Origin: Nageia nagi
Taxonomy: Eukaryota > Pinophyta
DNA: 64,000 bases
Assembly: GCA_050084985.1 (NCBI GenBank)
Contig: JBITNC010000001.1
Location: 19,902,001-19,966,000 of the forward strand
Direction of reading: 5' to 3'
The notes beneath the pieces are model-generated. The model ran no database searches and had not been told where the DNA came from. It saw only the letters and a program-made list of their open reading frames with translations. This document shows, piece after piece, positions 48,765 through 59,440 of this stretch (position 1 is its first letter; each line of letters opens with the position of its first letter). A program made the translations under genes and the position numbers.

Positions 48765-49120
48765 AAACCATGTGGATACACAGCAAAATGTATCTTCTAT
48801 TGGAGATGATCTAATGTCAACAAATTGCTAACAATTGTATTGCCAGTTTACTTTTAAGTGAGTGAACACTCACTAGCCATTTCATTGGCCATTAGTTATC
48901 ATAAATTTGTATGCCTATGATCTAAAGATATTATACTTTAGATGGGTTTAAAGCAAAAAACCATGTGGATACATAGTAATTTATATCTTTAATTAATGAT
49001 GAGGCAATATAAATAACTTGCTAATGGTTGTATTACCAATTTGCTTTCGAGACTAGCTATTTCATTGGCCATCGATGATCATGCATTTTTATGTATATGA
49101 TCTAAAGACATTAGAATATC
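48765..49120 (+). repeat. Diverged tandem duplication between the two integrase relics
   Basis: CCATGTGGATACACAG at 48,769 and CCATGTGGATACATAG at 48,961 start two related ~190-bp units. Both then contain AACTTGCTAA/AATTGCTAA, GTTGTATT(A/G)CCA and CATTTCATTGGCCAT-like phrases. Confidence 0.7.
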
Positions 49121-49299
49121 AATTTGTTTTCACACCACTAGCATTGTGATGATAATCAAGCATATTATTGGCACTATGTTCTACATGGATCTGTACATAA
49201 AATAAAAAGAAATTATGTCCCTACTTTTGTTATGAATTATTTTGTAGGGGCACCAAGTTGTGCTTTTCAAGCATAAAAATGTTTGAGATGGATGGTAAT

Positions 49300-50451
49300 G
49301 AAGGTTTTTGATTTTTCCTTTCCATCCAAAATTGATAACCTATATGTTTCTAATCCTATTGCATTAATAATAGCATATGGGACCAACCAATTAGGTTCAA
49401 ATTTACCTTTAGCCTCCTCATTTACTATTGTTTTATTAATATTCTCTTTTAAGACTAGGTCCCCTATTTTGAACTCTTTAGCTTTTATCTTCTTTCCAAA
49501 TGCTCTCTTAAGTTTGGCATGGTATACCTTTTGAGGTTCAATGGCTCTGATTCTTTTTTCATCTAATATCTCTAACTATTGCAATCTTGGTTTTCTTGCA
49601 TCCTCATCTGAAATATCACCTTGTAAAGAGATCCTAAGTGAAGGAATCTCTAACTCAAGTGGGACAATGGCCTTATCTTCATATACTAATGAAAAGGGGG
49701 TTGCCCCAATGGTTATTCAAACACTAGTTCTATAGGCCCATAGAGCATATTGTAATTGCTCATGCCAATCTCTTTTGTACTTATCCCATGTTTTGGTAAG
49801 AATATTCTTAGGTGTCTTGTTTGTTGCTTCAACTTGACTATTACATTGAGGGTAGTAAATTGAAGAAAAGGTTTTTGTGATGTAAAACATTTTATAAAAT
49901 TCTTGCATATCCTTGCCCTTGAGATTTGGATCATTATCCATGATCAACCTTTGTGGCACACCAAATCTAGTGATGAAGTATTTTGTAAGGAATGAAATAA
50001 TGTTTTCTTATGTAATTGAATTCATGGGGATGGATTCTATCCACTTTGTATTATATTCTATAGCTTTTATGAAAAATTTATTTCCTTCTCTAGAATGAGG
50101 ATTAATCATGCCAATCAAATCTATGCCCCAAGTAGCAAAGGGCCATGGAGAAATAATGGAATTGAGTTCTTGAGTGGGATATATTTCAAATTTTGCATGC
50201 TTTTGGCATGGCACACATGCTTTCACATGAATTTGAAAATCTTCTTCCATATTGGCCCAATAGTACCCTATTCTCAAGATCTTTGTATAAAGAGATTTGG
50301 TATGAAAATGACCACCACATAATCCATCATGAACTTGCTCCAAATAAATAGCTATCTCATTTTGTGTTAAACATATCAGTAAAGCACTATCAAAGGAAAT
50401 TCTATATAAAATATCACCAATGACAACATATTTCATAATATTCCTTCTCAA
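49300..50451 (-). pseudogene. Integrase of Tat-like gypsy element
   Basis: Zinc-binding part: VHDGLCGGHFH followed by CVPCQKH (HHCC). Core: TWGIDLIGMI (first Asp), LIMDNDPNLKG (second Asp) and NSQVEATNKT (Glu), so the DDE residues are still visible. Then WHEQLQYALWAYRTSV, SLVYEDKAIVPLELEIPSLR and a C-terminal FKIGDLVLKEN block near 49,470. At least one frame change near 49,960-50,010 and several stops make it non-functional. Confidence 0.85.
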
Positions 50452-50498
50452 TCTTATTCTATCATTCTTAGTATATATAGAAGGAATACTTTGGTCTC

Positions 50499-50972
50499 TT
50501 AAGTAGCTTTAGATATCAAAATACCAATCTTGAAAAGCATCATCATTGGTAATAATATAGGAAAAATATAATGAAGATGAGTTGTGTAAGATGGAGAACT
50601 TAACTTATGGATATTGAGAATGGTCTCCTTATCTTCAAGTTCAATTGGTACCAAAGAGGTTTCACTTTCCATAGCATCTACATGTCTATTACTAGTCATA
50701 AGAATGGTCTCAATAGTATACCTATCAAGCCTATCTAACAACTCAATCACAACCACGCTATAAGGCCTTAGCTTCTCATCTTTGGTATCATAAATACCCT
50801 TCACTTGGTTGACAACAAGATGTGAGTCCCCATAAATTTCTATGTCTATGATTTTCAATTTTAAAGCTACCTTCAATCCTAGTATCAAATATTCATACTC
50901 AACCATAGTATTAGTGCATTTGAAATCCAATTTATATGCAATAGGAATTACTTGATTGGTAGGGGAGACCAA
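50499..50972 (-). pseudogene. Tat-type RNase H relic
   Basis: PTNQVIPIAYKLDFKCTNTM, then VEYEYLILGLKVALKLKIID, IEIYGDSHLVVNQVKGIYD and a DAMES-like end match the RVT_3-type RNase H found after RT in Tat elements. E (in VEYEYLILGL) and D (in YGDSHLVVNQ) of the active site are retained. About 150 residues remain open. Confidence 0.8.
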
Positions 50973-51049
50973 AACAAAACCTACCCCTACTCCATGAATG
51001 CATCTAGAACCATTAAAATATATGGTCTAGACTATAAGGTCATCCTTTA

Positions 51050-52420
51050 GAAGATAAATATAATCATAAAGGATGGATATCTCTTCAAACTTATGCTCTT
51101 AGCACCCTATTGATAGGTCATTAGATCATTGGCATCATGGCTCCTCCCCAAAAATGTTAGGAAATTCTTTATGGACAACCTCCTTGTATTCCTGAGGGAA
51201 ATATGATATTATATTTTCAATGTCTTTTTATTTAATGGATATTTGCTTCACCACATTAATATTAAATTCCTACAATAATATTAGCCACTTTGCAAATCTA
51301 TCGGATAAGTTTTGTTTAGCCACAAAATATTTTAAAGGATCAACAAGACTAACAACATATGTGTTGCAATATAATAAGTAATGCCTTCATTTTTTAGTTG
51401 TAAATATCATAACAAAGAAAATCTTCTCCATAGGAGTGTACCTTGTCTCATAATCAACCAATGTCTTACTTAGAAATAGATAGCCCTCTCTTTGTTATTT
51501 TTAATTTTTTGACATAGCATGGTTCCTATGGCATATAAGGAGGCTAAAATATATAAGTAAGTAGGTTCAAATAATCCATGGGAATAAGGATAGGGTGTTA
51601 AGCAAATATATCTTGATATCTTCGAATGATTTTTGGCAATTCACATTCCATACAAACTTGACATCCTTCTTAAGTAAGTGAGTGAATAGTCTACACTTGT
51701 CCCCTAGTTATGAGATGAACCTCCTGACTAAATTTATCTTTCCTTGAATACATATAAGTTGTTTTAAGTTACTAGGGGGGCATGTCAATAATGATTTTTA
51801 CTTTCTTCAAATCTACTTCAATTCCTCTATTTGAAACCATGAACCTAACAATTTTCCAAAAGTAACTCCAAATGCACACTTTGAAGGTTTAAGTCTTAGT
51901 TTGTACCTTTATAAAATGTCGAATACCTCTTCAAGGGATTGGAGATGGTATTGAAATTGCTTTGATTTGAAAAGAATATTATAAACATAGACCTCAATTA
52001 TTTTGTGAATATGCTTATGGAACATATTGACCATGGCTCTTTGATATGTATCACCAACATTTTTTAGTCCAAAAGGCATAACCTTCCAACAAAAATTGCC
52101 CCAAGGGGTTGTGAAAGTGGTTTTATGTTAGTTAGTAGGATTAATTAAGATTTGATTTTAACTAGAAAAACCATCCATAAATGACAACATATCATGACCA
52201 GCTATGTTATCAATAATCATATCAATATTAGGCAATGAAAAATCATCCTTAAGATAAGCATTGTTGATATCATGAAAATTGGTACATACACATATTTCAC
52301 CAGTTGGTTTAGTAATAGGAAAATGTTAAACATCCAATTAGAATAATCAATAGGCTCTATGAATCCTACTTTCAAGTATTTTTAATCTCTTTTTTGACTA
52401 AAAAGGCCTTAGAAGGATGC
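51050..52420 (-). pseudogene. Reverse transcriptase relic with mutated active site
   Basis: Read on the minus strand: FTTPWGNFCWKVMPFGLKN, then GDTYQRAMVNMFHKHIHK, then IIEVYVYNILFKSKQF where the family has EVYVDDILVKS. LRLKPSKCAFGVTFGKLLGF and KVKIIIDMPP follow. The YVDD box at about 51,992-51,971 reads YVYN, so both catalytic aspartates are lost, and several stops are present. Confidence 0.85.
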
Positions 52421-53792
52421 ATTTTTATAGGCTTTTACTTAATTGGTTTAGCATTTGATTTTAATGGAAAATTATGCATAACAAATGAAGATCTAAGCCA
52501 AGCATATCATCATAAGAATAAGAAAAATTTTTAGAATGTGTGATGAATTTATATTTGTACTTTTCTTGCTTAGAAGAGGCTAGGGTTGCTCCAATTTGAA
52601 GTAATCTCTCCTTATCTATAGTGCCAATGTTAATGTTTAGCAACTCTTCTTATGGGAAGGTGAGATCCTTATTTGTTGGTAATAATGATGGAAAATCCTC
52701 CATAGTAGGATTAATAATCTTAGTTCCTTCTAAAGGTTGAACCTGTAACACATCATGAAAATTAACCTCTTAGCCAAAGTAAGCATACTCATGAAGCATA
52801 TAAGAGGTATGATGTTTTTCATTAAACTTGGGCAATTCTAAATGTACCCCTAAGTATTCAAGAAAATCATCATCAATACTAAAACAATCAAAGGCAAGAG
52901 GCAAGCTATGATTAATATAGATATCTTCATCAATTTCATAAGATAATTCTTTCACATTAGATGTTTTAACAAATTGTATGGGATCCTATTTTTGTTTGAC
53001 CTATCTATCACTACCTAGACCTATCTTAGTAAGCTGTGTTTTTGAAAAAATAGAAGAATCATACATACCTTGATTAATTTTACCTAAACATCATCCCTTA
53101 TACTTGCAATTGTTAACCATATATTTTTGAACAAAAGTAAAAGGAAAGGTTTTAACTGATTTGAAAGATGCATGGACATCATTTGCAGAAGATTGTTTCA
53201 TCATTTTAGACAACATAGAGATGGAAGGATCACTAACATCATCATCTATATGATGCTAGTGCCCTATATGCTAAACAACATGGTGCTTATAGCTTGAAAT
53301 AGCCAATATTTGAGGCCATCCCAAGTATTTAACAAATGCAACTAAATTTGTATCATCTATTTTGTAAGTACCCATACCTGTTTTTGTGATTTGTACTTGT
53401 TTATCTATATTTGTCCCTAATGTAGGATAATCCAAGGGTTATATTTCAAAAAGTGGTGGAACCAAGGCCATCTCCTCAAATTCAATAGCATTGCATAGTG
53501 CATAAGGCTCAAGATCAGCTAATATTATATGTACTTCTCCTTAGAATTCAAATTTCATTCTACCATGTAATGTAGAAGAAACAAGTTCCATATCATGGAT
53601 CCAATCTCTTCCTAAAAGCATGTTATAAGACAACTTGGAATCAACTATTTGAAACTTGGCTAGAATAGTTTTAACTCCTATGGTAATCATGATGGTAGCT
53701 ATGCCTAGTGGTTTCTTAGAAGAACTATCATAGGTTCTAATTTTGAAATTAGCTTATTCTAATGGGGGGATGGTTACACCTTTTTCTTGTAA
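52421..53792 (-). pseudogene. Degraded gypsy region between protease and RT
   Basis: Open stretches such as 52,770-52,955 (acidic) and 52,461-52,643 are probably the linker and RT N-terminal part of the same element. No catalytic motif was read here. Confidence 0.5.
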
Positions 53793-54083
53793 TTAAGTCA
53801 AAACATGGTTATAACACACATTCATAGCTAAACCATTATCTACCATGGTCCTTTTGACTTCCCATTCATCTACCATAGGGGTGATATATAAAGCTACATG
53901 CTCATCTAGTAGTTCTTGGTTGAGTATTTTAGATTTGTGAAAGGATATAGTGTCACTTTCCCTAATCGTTTGGAGCTTTGTAGAAAATGTAGTCGCTAAA
54001 ATGTTAGTAGGAACAATTTCATTCTTAAATAATGTATATAAAACATCCCTATGATCTTGAGAAGTAGAAATGAGATCATACAA
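53793..54083 (-). pseudogene. Aspartic protease relic of Tat-like gypsy
   Basis: The frame holds a VKRTMVDNGLAMNVC block, matching the protease active-site region of these elements with D-N-G where most retroelements have D-S/T-G. It is followed by a stop, so the rest of the protease lies in shifted frames towards 53,500. Confidence 0.6.
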
Positions 54084-54349
54084 GCTAATATTAGCTATTG
54101 TATTTTTTAATTAATCAATCATATTGTAAACTTTAGGATCAAGTGGGACACGTACTTATTTAGTGGTAACTAGATTTGGAACATTGCATTGACATCCTCT
54201 TCCCAAGTTAGCACACACCTCTTTGAATACTATGATCACATTGATGACATCTTCTTGTTAAATAAAATGTTCATCACTCTTGTACCTTCCTTATTCTATG
54301 AGGGCTATGATAGTTGCTTCCAATGTTTTGCAAAAGTTTATAGCATTCC

Positions 54350-55280
54350 CTTTTCATTGATGATAAGCATAATATGCCTCAAAGTATCCCAAAGGGGTAT
54401 CATCATCACCTTTTTCAAGTGGGTGTATGAGGCCTTTCTTCATTAAGTCCCTCAAAATAATTCTTGGTGGAACTAGAAATGTGTAGTTGGTATTTTTTGA
54501 GGAAGTAGATCTTTGTGCCTTTAGAGGAGTCTTGGGTCTATCTGCTATATTAACTAGTTTTTCCTCTTTCTTGGCATATGACTTTCTATTATCTTTGAAA
54601 AACTTCTTATATGTATATTTAAGCTCTCCTATAGATAATAAGACTTCCTCTTTTTGCACTAATTGTTGAAATAGAGTACTAAAACCAACATCCTTAGCAC
54701 TAGGAGCATGTAATTAAAGTAGAGGTATAATAGAGTTATGAAATATGTCACAAATCTTAGATTCATCTAGTTTAACTCAAGTAGTTTGCCATACCATTTT
54801 GAAGTGTAAGACATACTTTTCTATGGTTTCATTACTTACTTGATGAAGTACACATAATTTTGATATATTGCATTATTATTTAATATTATGCTTGTATTGA
54901 CCCATAAATATTTGAACTAAGGTTTTGAAGGAATCAATATACTTACTAGGTAGAGAGTAGAACCATTGAGTAACATCACCTTTCAAAATCCTTAGGAGGA
55001 ATTTAGCTAGTAAACACTCATTTGAACATAGTTTCAACAAGCACTCCTCCTAAAAGCTATTAAGATGTTGTTTGGAATCCTATTCACAGTTGAACATCTT
55101 GAAATTGGGGGTCTTGTGATCGGATAATAGGGGAAAATTGCATATGTCATCCATCAAGGGTGAAATGAAAATACCATCATATTCATTAGGTGAGGTATTA
55201 GATGAACCTCTTGGATTAGTTGAGCTAGAACTTGGATTGTTATTCATAGTAATCTCCCTTAATAAATCCAAAATATTCAT
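54350..55280 (-). pseudogene. Gag relic of Tat-like gypsy
   Basis: Starts at an ATG (55,280) with MNILDLLREITMNNNPSSSS, a serine/asparagine-rich head. At about 54,975-54,900 a YSLPSKYIDSFKTLVQIF phrase matches the family's W..LP..SI.SF..L...F Gag motif. The downstream part (54,659-54,354) is lysine-rich with PLEKGDDDTPLG. Stops interrupt it. Confidence 0.65.
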
Positions 55281-55426
55281 GTTCAGATCCTAAAACATGG
55301 CTATGAGTTGATCCTTATTAATGCCTCTGGCATCCTATAGATAGAAATATATGGTACTGATGTCTTGATCCTAATAAGAATGGTTAGCATGATCTCTCCT
55401 CAAGGGAAAGATAAATCAAGTAGTTA

Positions 55427-55440
55427 GGTTCACCAAAATG
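55427..55440 (-). promoter_or_regulatory. Tentative PBS and 5' LTR end of Tat-like element
   Basis: Minus strand reads CTACA then TTTTGGTGAACC about 150 bp upstream of the gag ATG, the right place for an LTR end plus PBS. The matching tRNA was not identified and no second LTR was found. Confidence 0.3.
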
Positions 55441-55909
55441 TAGTAGCTAAATAATGCAATTAATGCAAATGGGTTTGATTAATGCACTATTATTCTGCTT
55501 TGTAAATATTGATACATATATCAAAAATATGGAAATAATATGTAATAGGAATGTAGTAGTGTTTACTTAGATTCTATATTCATTTTGTTAATCATAAAAT
55601 GCATAAAATATAGAGCATACATTCATGAACAAGTACATCATCGACATCCTAGAATTGGCATACAATCGATGCCATAAGATAAGTGAAATTGCATATGTGA
55701 ACAAGAATGTAGTGATGAGCGAAGTAGTAAATAATCAAATTATGAACATACATGCAAACTTTTAGAATAATATATGCACAATGTATATAGATAAAATAAG
55801 TTGCAATCTCTCAATAACAAATATTTTTCACATAACAAATATTTTTCTTCCCATATTACTTTAGAATAGATAGAAAGAAATCATTTTAAAGCATCATCAA
55901 TTCATATGG
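55441..55909. other. AT-rich DNA upstream of gypsy gag
   Basis: Could contain the 5' LTR of the minus-strand gypsy element, but no partner copy was found in the window. No gene. Confidence 0.4.
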
Positions 55910-56767
55910 AATACTTTGCTTGATTCTGCTAACCTGCTACTTGAGGAACTACTCTTTCAATTACATGTTGTACAATATGAAAGACTATTTCAACTGCATA
56001 ACTTCTTCAAATATAGCACATAGATCTATTGTAAAATTTTTGATCAAATGCATATTTTTGGCCTCTTTTCTAAAAGTTTTGAGTTCTATAGAATCCTCCT
56101 CATTTTTGTTTCTCAATTTTCCTATAAGATTTACATTTTGAAGTTCTAATTTTTCAATCTCTTTTTGTTATTCTTGAAGAGTTTGTGATACTTATGGTAT
56201 AGTAGTATCCTCTTCTCTAAAATTTGTGTGAGTTAACTTTAAAATCTAAAGTTGAACTTTTAACTCAATTTCTTTTTATTTGTCATTTTATGTTCTTTAA
56301 AGATAATTTTATCAATTGTCTTGTTAACTTATCATTTTCAATCTCCAATTTATTCTTTTCATATCCTAACTTTACATTTTTTTCTTTTAAAAGTTGGAGT
56401 TTAGACATAAGTACATAAATTGGTGTCTCTTGATCTTTTATCATCTGGATGGCTGCATCTATAATCATTTAAATAAAATTTAACTCCATTTCATTCAATG
56501 GAAATTGGGTTTGTGAAGTAATAATGGTGTATTCTTCCTATTCATTGGACTAATTCATATGTACATCCTAATTATTTTATTCTTTGTCTTTCTCATCTTT
56601 TAAGACCATAAGCTATTCTAGAGTTTTAGAGGTTGTATAATAAACAAAATCCTTATCTTCTAAATCATCTTTTCTACATTTCTTCTTGGCTCGGGATGTT
56701 GATGTTTGGGCAAATTCATTTTCTTGCAATCGAGTTGACCTCCTAAACATAATAGAAAATTTAGGTC
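55910..56767 (-). pseudogene. Unknown ORF relic, C-terminal part (split by solo LTR)
   Basis: Continues on the minus strand from 62,445. It has a basic segment (FRRSTRLQENEF, RAKKKCRKDD), then a long helical, charged region including MSKLQLLKEKNVKLGYEKNK and KLEIENDKLTRQLIKLS. Further helical text in shifted frames runs to about 55,960. The heptad-like pattern predicts a coiled coil; the basic patch resembles a nuclear localisation signal. Several stops are present. The family is not recognised. Confidence 0.5.
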
Positions 56768-56772
56768 TTTCT
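56768..56772 (+). repeat. Target site duplication TTTCT (left copy)
   Basis: Precedes TGTAATGACC; exact repeat at 62,445-62,449. Confidence 0.9.
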
Positions 56773-57627
56773 TGTAATGACCCACCTGACCCTAATGACC
56801 TCGAGAAAATTGAAATTAAGTTTGAAATAATTTACATTATGAAATGAAATGTGAATGGATATATGCATCATTTGTATCGATTTTATGCTACATTTGAGGT
56901 TATTTTGAAATAAGTAATAAGTTGAACAACATGATTATTAGGATGAAAACCCTAGGGAACCAAAGGCAAGTTAGTTATGGTAATAGATTGATAAGAGTGA
57001 GTAAATTATTAGAATTAATTCATTGATAGCGACAAGAACCTTCATAGATCATATAGTTGCATGCTGTAATTCTTTTTATGCTTGTGAGTGTGTATGTGTA
57101 CTAACAAATTTACCTTGCAGGATGAGTGTTCATTGTAGGTAAATATGAGATTTAAAAAATATATAATATGCATTTTAAAAATTGCTTAATTATTTTCAAA
57201 TGATGGAAGGAATATTCCAATTATTTGAATTCAATTTTTTCACCAAAAAAATTTAGCATATTTGGGTGAAAGTAAAATTTAGGGTTAAAATGATTATTTG
57301 TCATATTTTGGTGGTTACAAGGTTATTTTGAAATTTTGTGAAAATAATTGAGAAAGTCACCCCACACACTTTGTTTTCTTTTGTTAGGTGTGAAATGATT
57401 TATAAAATCTTTTATTTCCTAGTGAAAGGTGTGCAATTATTTTTGGAGGACATAAGGAATTACAAATAAATTGTCCAAACCCTCTCCAAAAAAAAAAAAA
57501 AATCTTTACACCTTATGTATAAAGTAATAGAGTTGGATAAATAGTTTTTTTTTTTATGGATTATACTATCCTTAGATTATAAATAAATGGAGAACCAATT
57601 GACAAATTAGAGTAGTCCTCCCTTATC

Positions 57628-57629
<2 letters not shown>

Positions 57630-57658
<29 letters not shown>
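57630..57658 (+). repeat. (TC)n microsatellite in solo LTR
   Basis: About 14 perfect units; the right giant LTR has a shorter CT-rich stretch at the corresponding place (about 36,080). Confidence 0.95.
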
Positions 57659-57662
<4 letters not shown>

Positions 57663-58398
57663 ATGTAGCCCTTAAATGATAAAATTTTAGTTTTAGTTTT
57701 CAAGTTTAAACCTTGAGGAATAATACTAAATATCATTATTAATATGAGAAATGAAGGCATGTAAAATGCTTATACCAATTTATTTTATTCTTTAGAATAG
57801 AATGAATATTGTACATTCACTATTTAAAATAAATAAAATACTTCTACTTGATATCACAAGTCTTTTGTTTGTGACAATTTTAGTTTGACATTAGAATGAT
57901 TGTATGATATTATTGAGCTAGATGTCACTTTGACCTTACACTAATATTATTATTAGATTGTGCCATGTGAATGGTAAAATACTTTTATTTGTTAAAACAT
58001 TATTTTACTAAAAAAAAAAGTACTAATGAAATAAAATATATTATTAGAAATAGGAACGCTTTTATGAGGTCTGGCAAAAATATTCACAAGGTGATTTTAG
58101 GGATCGGACGAGCCTGAAATAATATTTTGATTTTCTTTCACTGTTGTTGTGAATAAGTCTTATCGTCCCTTTCCTCGAGTACGGAGATTTTGATGGTTTT
58201 TGCTTGCTTGGAAAACACGGTGTATGCTAGGAAGAGTTTACATTTGAGATCCGGTGTATAGGAGGTAGTTTGCAATCGTCCGTTTATGATATGCGTTAGA
58301 AACTGTAATCTCATTAGGATTTAATTTGTGGAGAAACCCATCAAATTTTCTATTTATCTAAAGTGCAATAGCTAAATGTATCTGATACTAAATACGGT

Positions 58399-59440
58399 GA
58401 GGAATTTTGTCAATCATTTCACTGGTCCTCTCAATGTGTCTGTTAATACCTTCATTGCGTCCATGAGACTGTATTCAATGAGGCATTTTATTAACTAATT
58501 CACTAGTACTCTCAATGTGTCTGTTACTATCTCCATTGCATCCATGAGATGACATTTGATGAGGCATTTTATTAAATAATTCCACAAATCCTTTCAATGC
58601 ATATGATCTACCGCCATCATGTCCATGAGTCTACAGTTTTATGAGATATTTTGTTGAAATCGTAGATCCCTTCAACCGAACCAATTTGGCATATCTTGCA
58701 ATCCATGAATCGGCATTTCAATAAGGCATTTATAAAATAATTTATTAACCCTTTAAATGCATCTTTTTACACATCCATTGCATATATGAAACTACACTGG
58801 ATGAGGTATTTTACCAAACAACTCCCAGGTCCTCTCAACATGACTTCTGCATCGAGTGTGTCTATGAGACTGCATTTTGTTATATAATTTGCTGGTTCTT
58901 TCAACATACCTGATCTATAACCCCTGCTGTTCATATGGTGATACTTCAATGAAGCATTTTGTTAAACAATTCTTGGATATTCAAAATGCATCCATTCTTG
59001 GTCGATGCTCTATATGAGTCTGCAATTCAATTAAGCATTTTGTTAAATAATTCACTCGCTCTCCCAATGTGGCTATTTAGTTCACTGCTACTCATGAGAT
59101 TACATTTCAATTAAGCATTTTGTCAAACAATTTCTAGATCCTATCAACCTTTCATTTTTTTTTGTTATATCAGGCGACTATGCTTCAAACACATCAAAGT
59201 TCCTTTAAACTTACCCATTTTTTTCGCATCCGGCAACCATATAATACACGAGAATGCAACTCGATGAGGCACTTTTCCAAACAATTCATAGGATATTTCA
59301 ACACATGGTCAATGTAGTGTATGAGACTACAACTCGATAAAGCATTTGGTCAAACAATTCATAAGCCCTCTTAAATTATCCTTTTTGGTCATGCGAACAT
59401 TACACTTGGATAATGTATTTTGTCAAATAATTCACATTCC
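58399..59440 (+). repeat. ~80-bp tandem repeat array in solo LTR
   Basis: The phrase GAGGCATTTTGTCAAACAA with variants occurs about 13 times, at 58,399, 58,480, 58,561, 58,643, 58,723, 58,803, about 58,880, 58,951, 59,032, 59,112, 59,266, 59,338 and 59,415. Spacing is 71-82 bp, with one double gap. A CATGAGACTACA-like phrase sits just ahead of most units. Confidence 0.88.

Larger units (their letters stand above)
49300..55440 (-). mobile_element. Degenerate Ty3/gypsy element, Tat-like
   Basis: On the minus strand the order is gag (about 55,280-54,350), protease (about 54,080-53,790), RT (about 52,420-51,050), an extra RNase H of the Tat type (50,972-50,499), and integrase (50,451-49,300). 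All parts carry stops and frameshifts and the RT active site is lost. The second RNase H between RT and integrase and the YALWAYRTS phrasing of integrase favour the Tat clade. No LTR pair could be matched. A CA end plus TTTTGGTGAACC at about 55,440-55,427 could mark the 5' LTR end and PBS. The strongly related relics at 19.1 and 48.4 kb show that the family is repeated in this region. Confidence 0.85.

Noticed and set aside
55441-56767. 5' LTR of the minus-strand Tat-like element
   Set aside because: No second copy found between 41 and 49 kb, and much of this interval is coding relic of another ORF.
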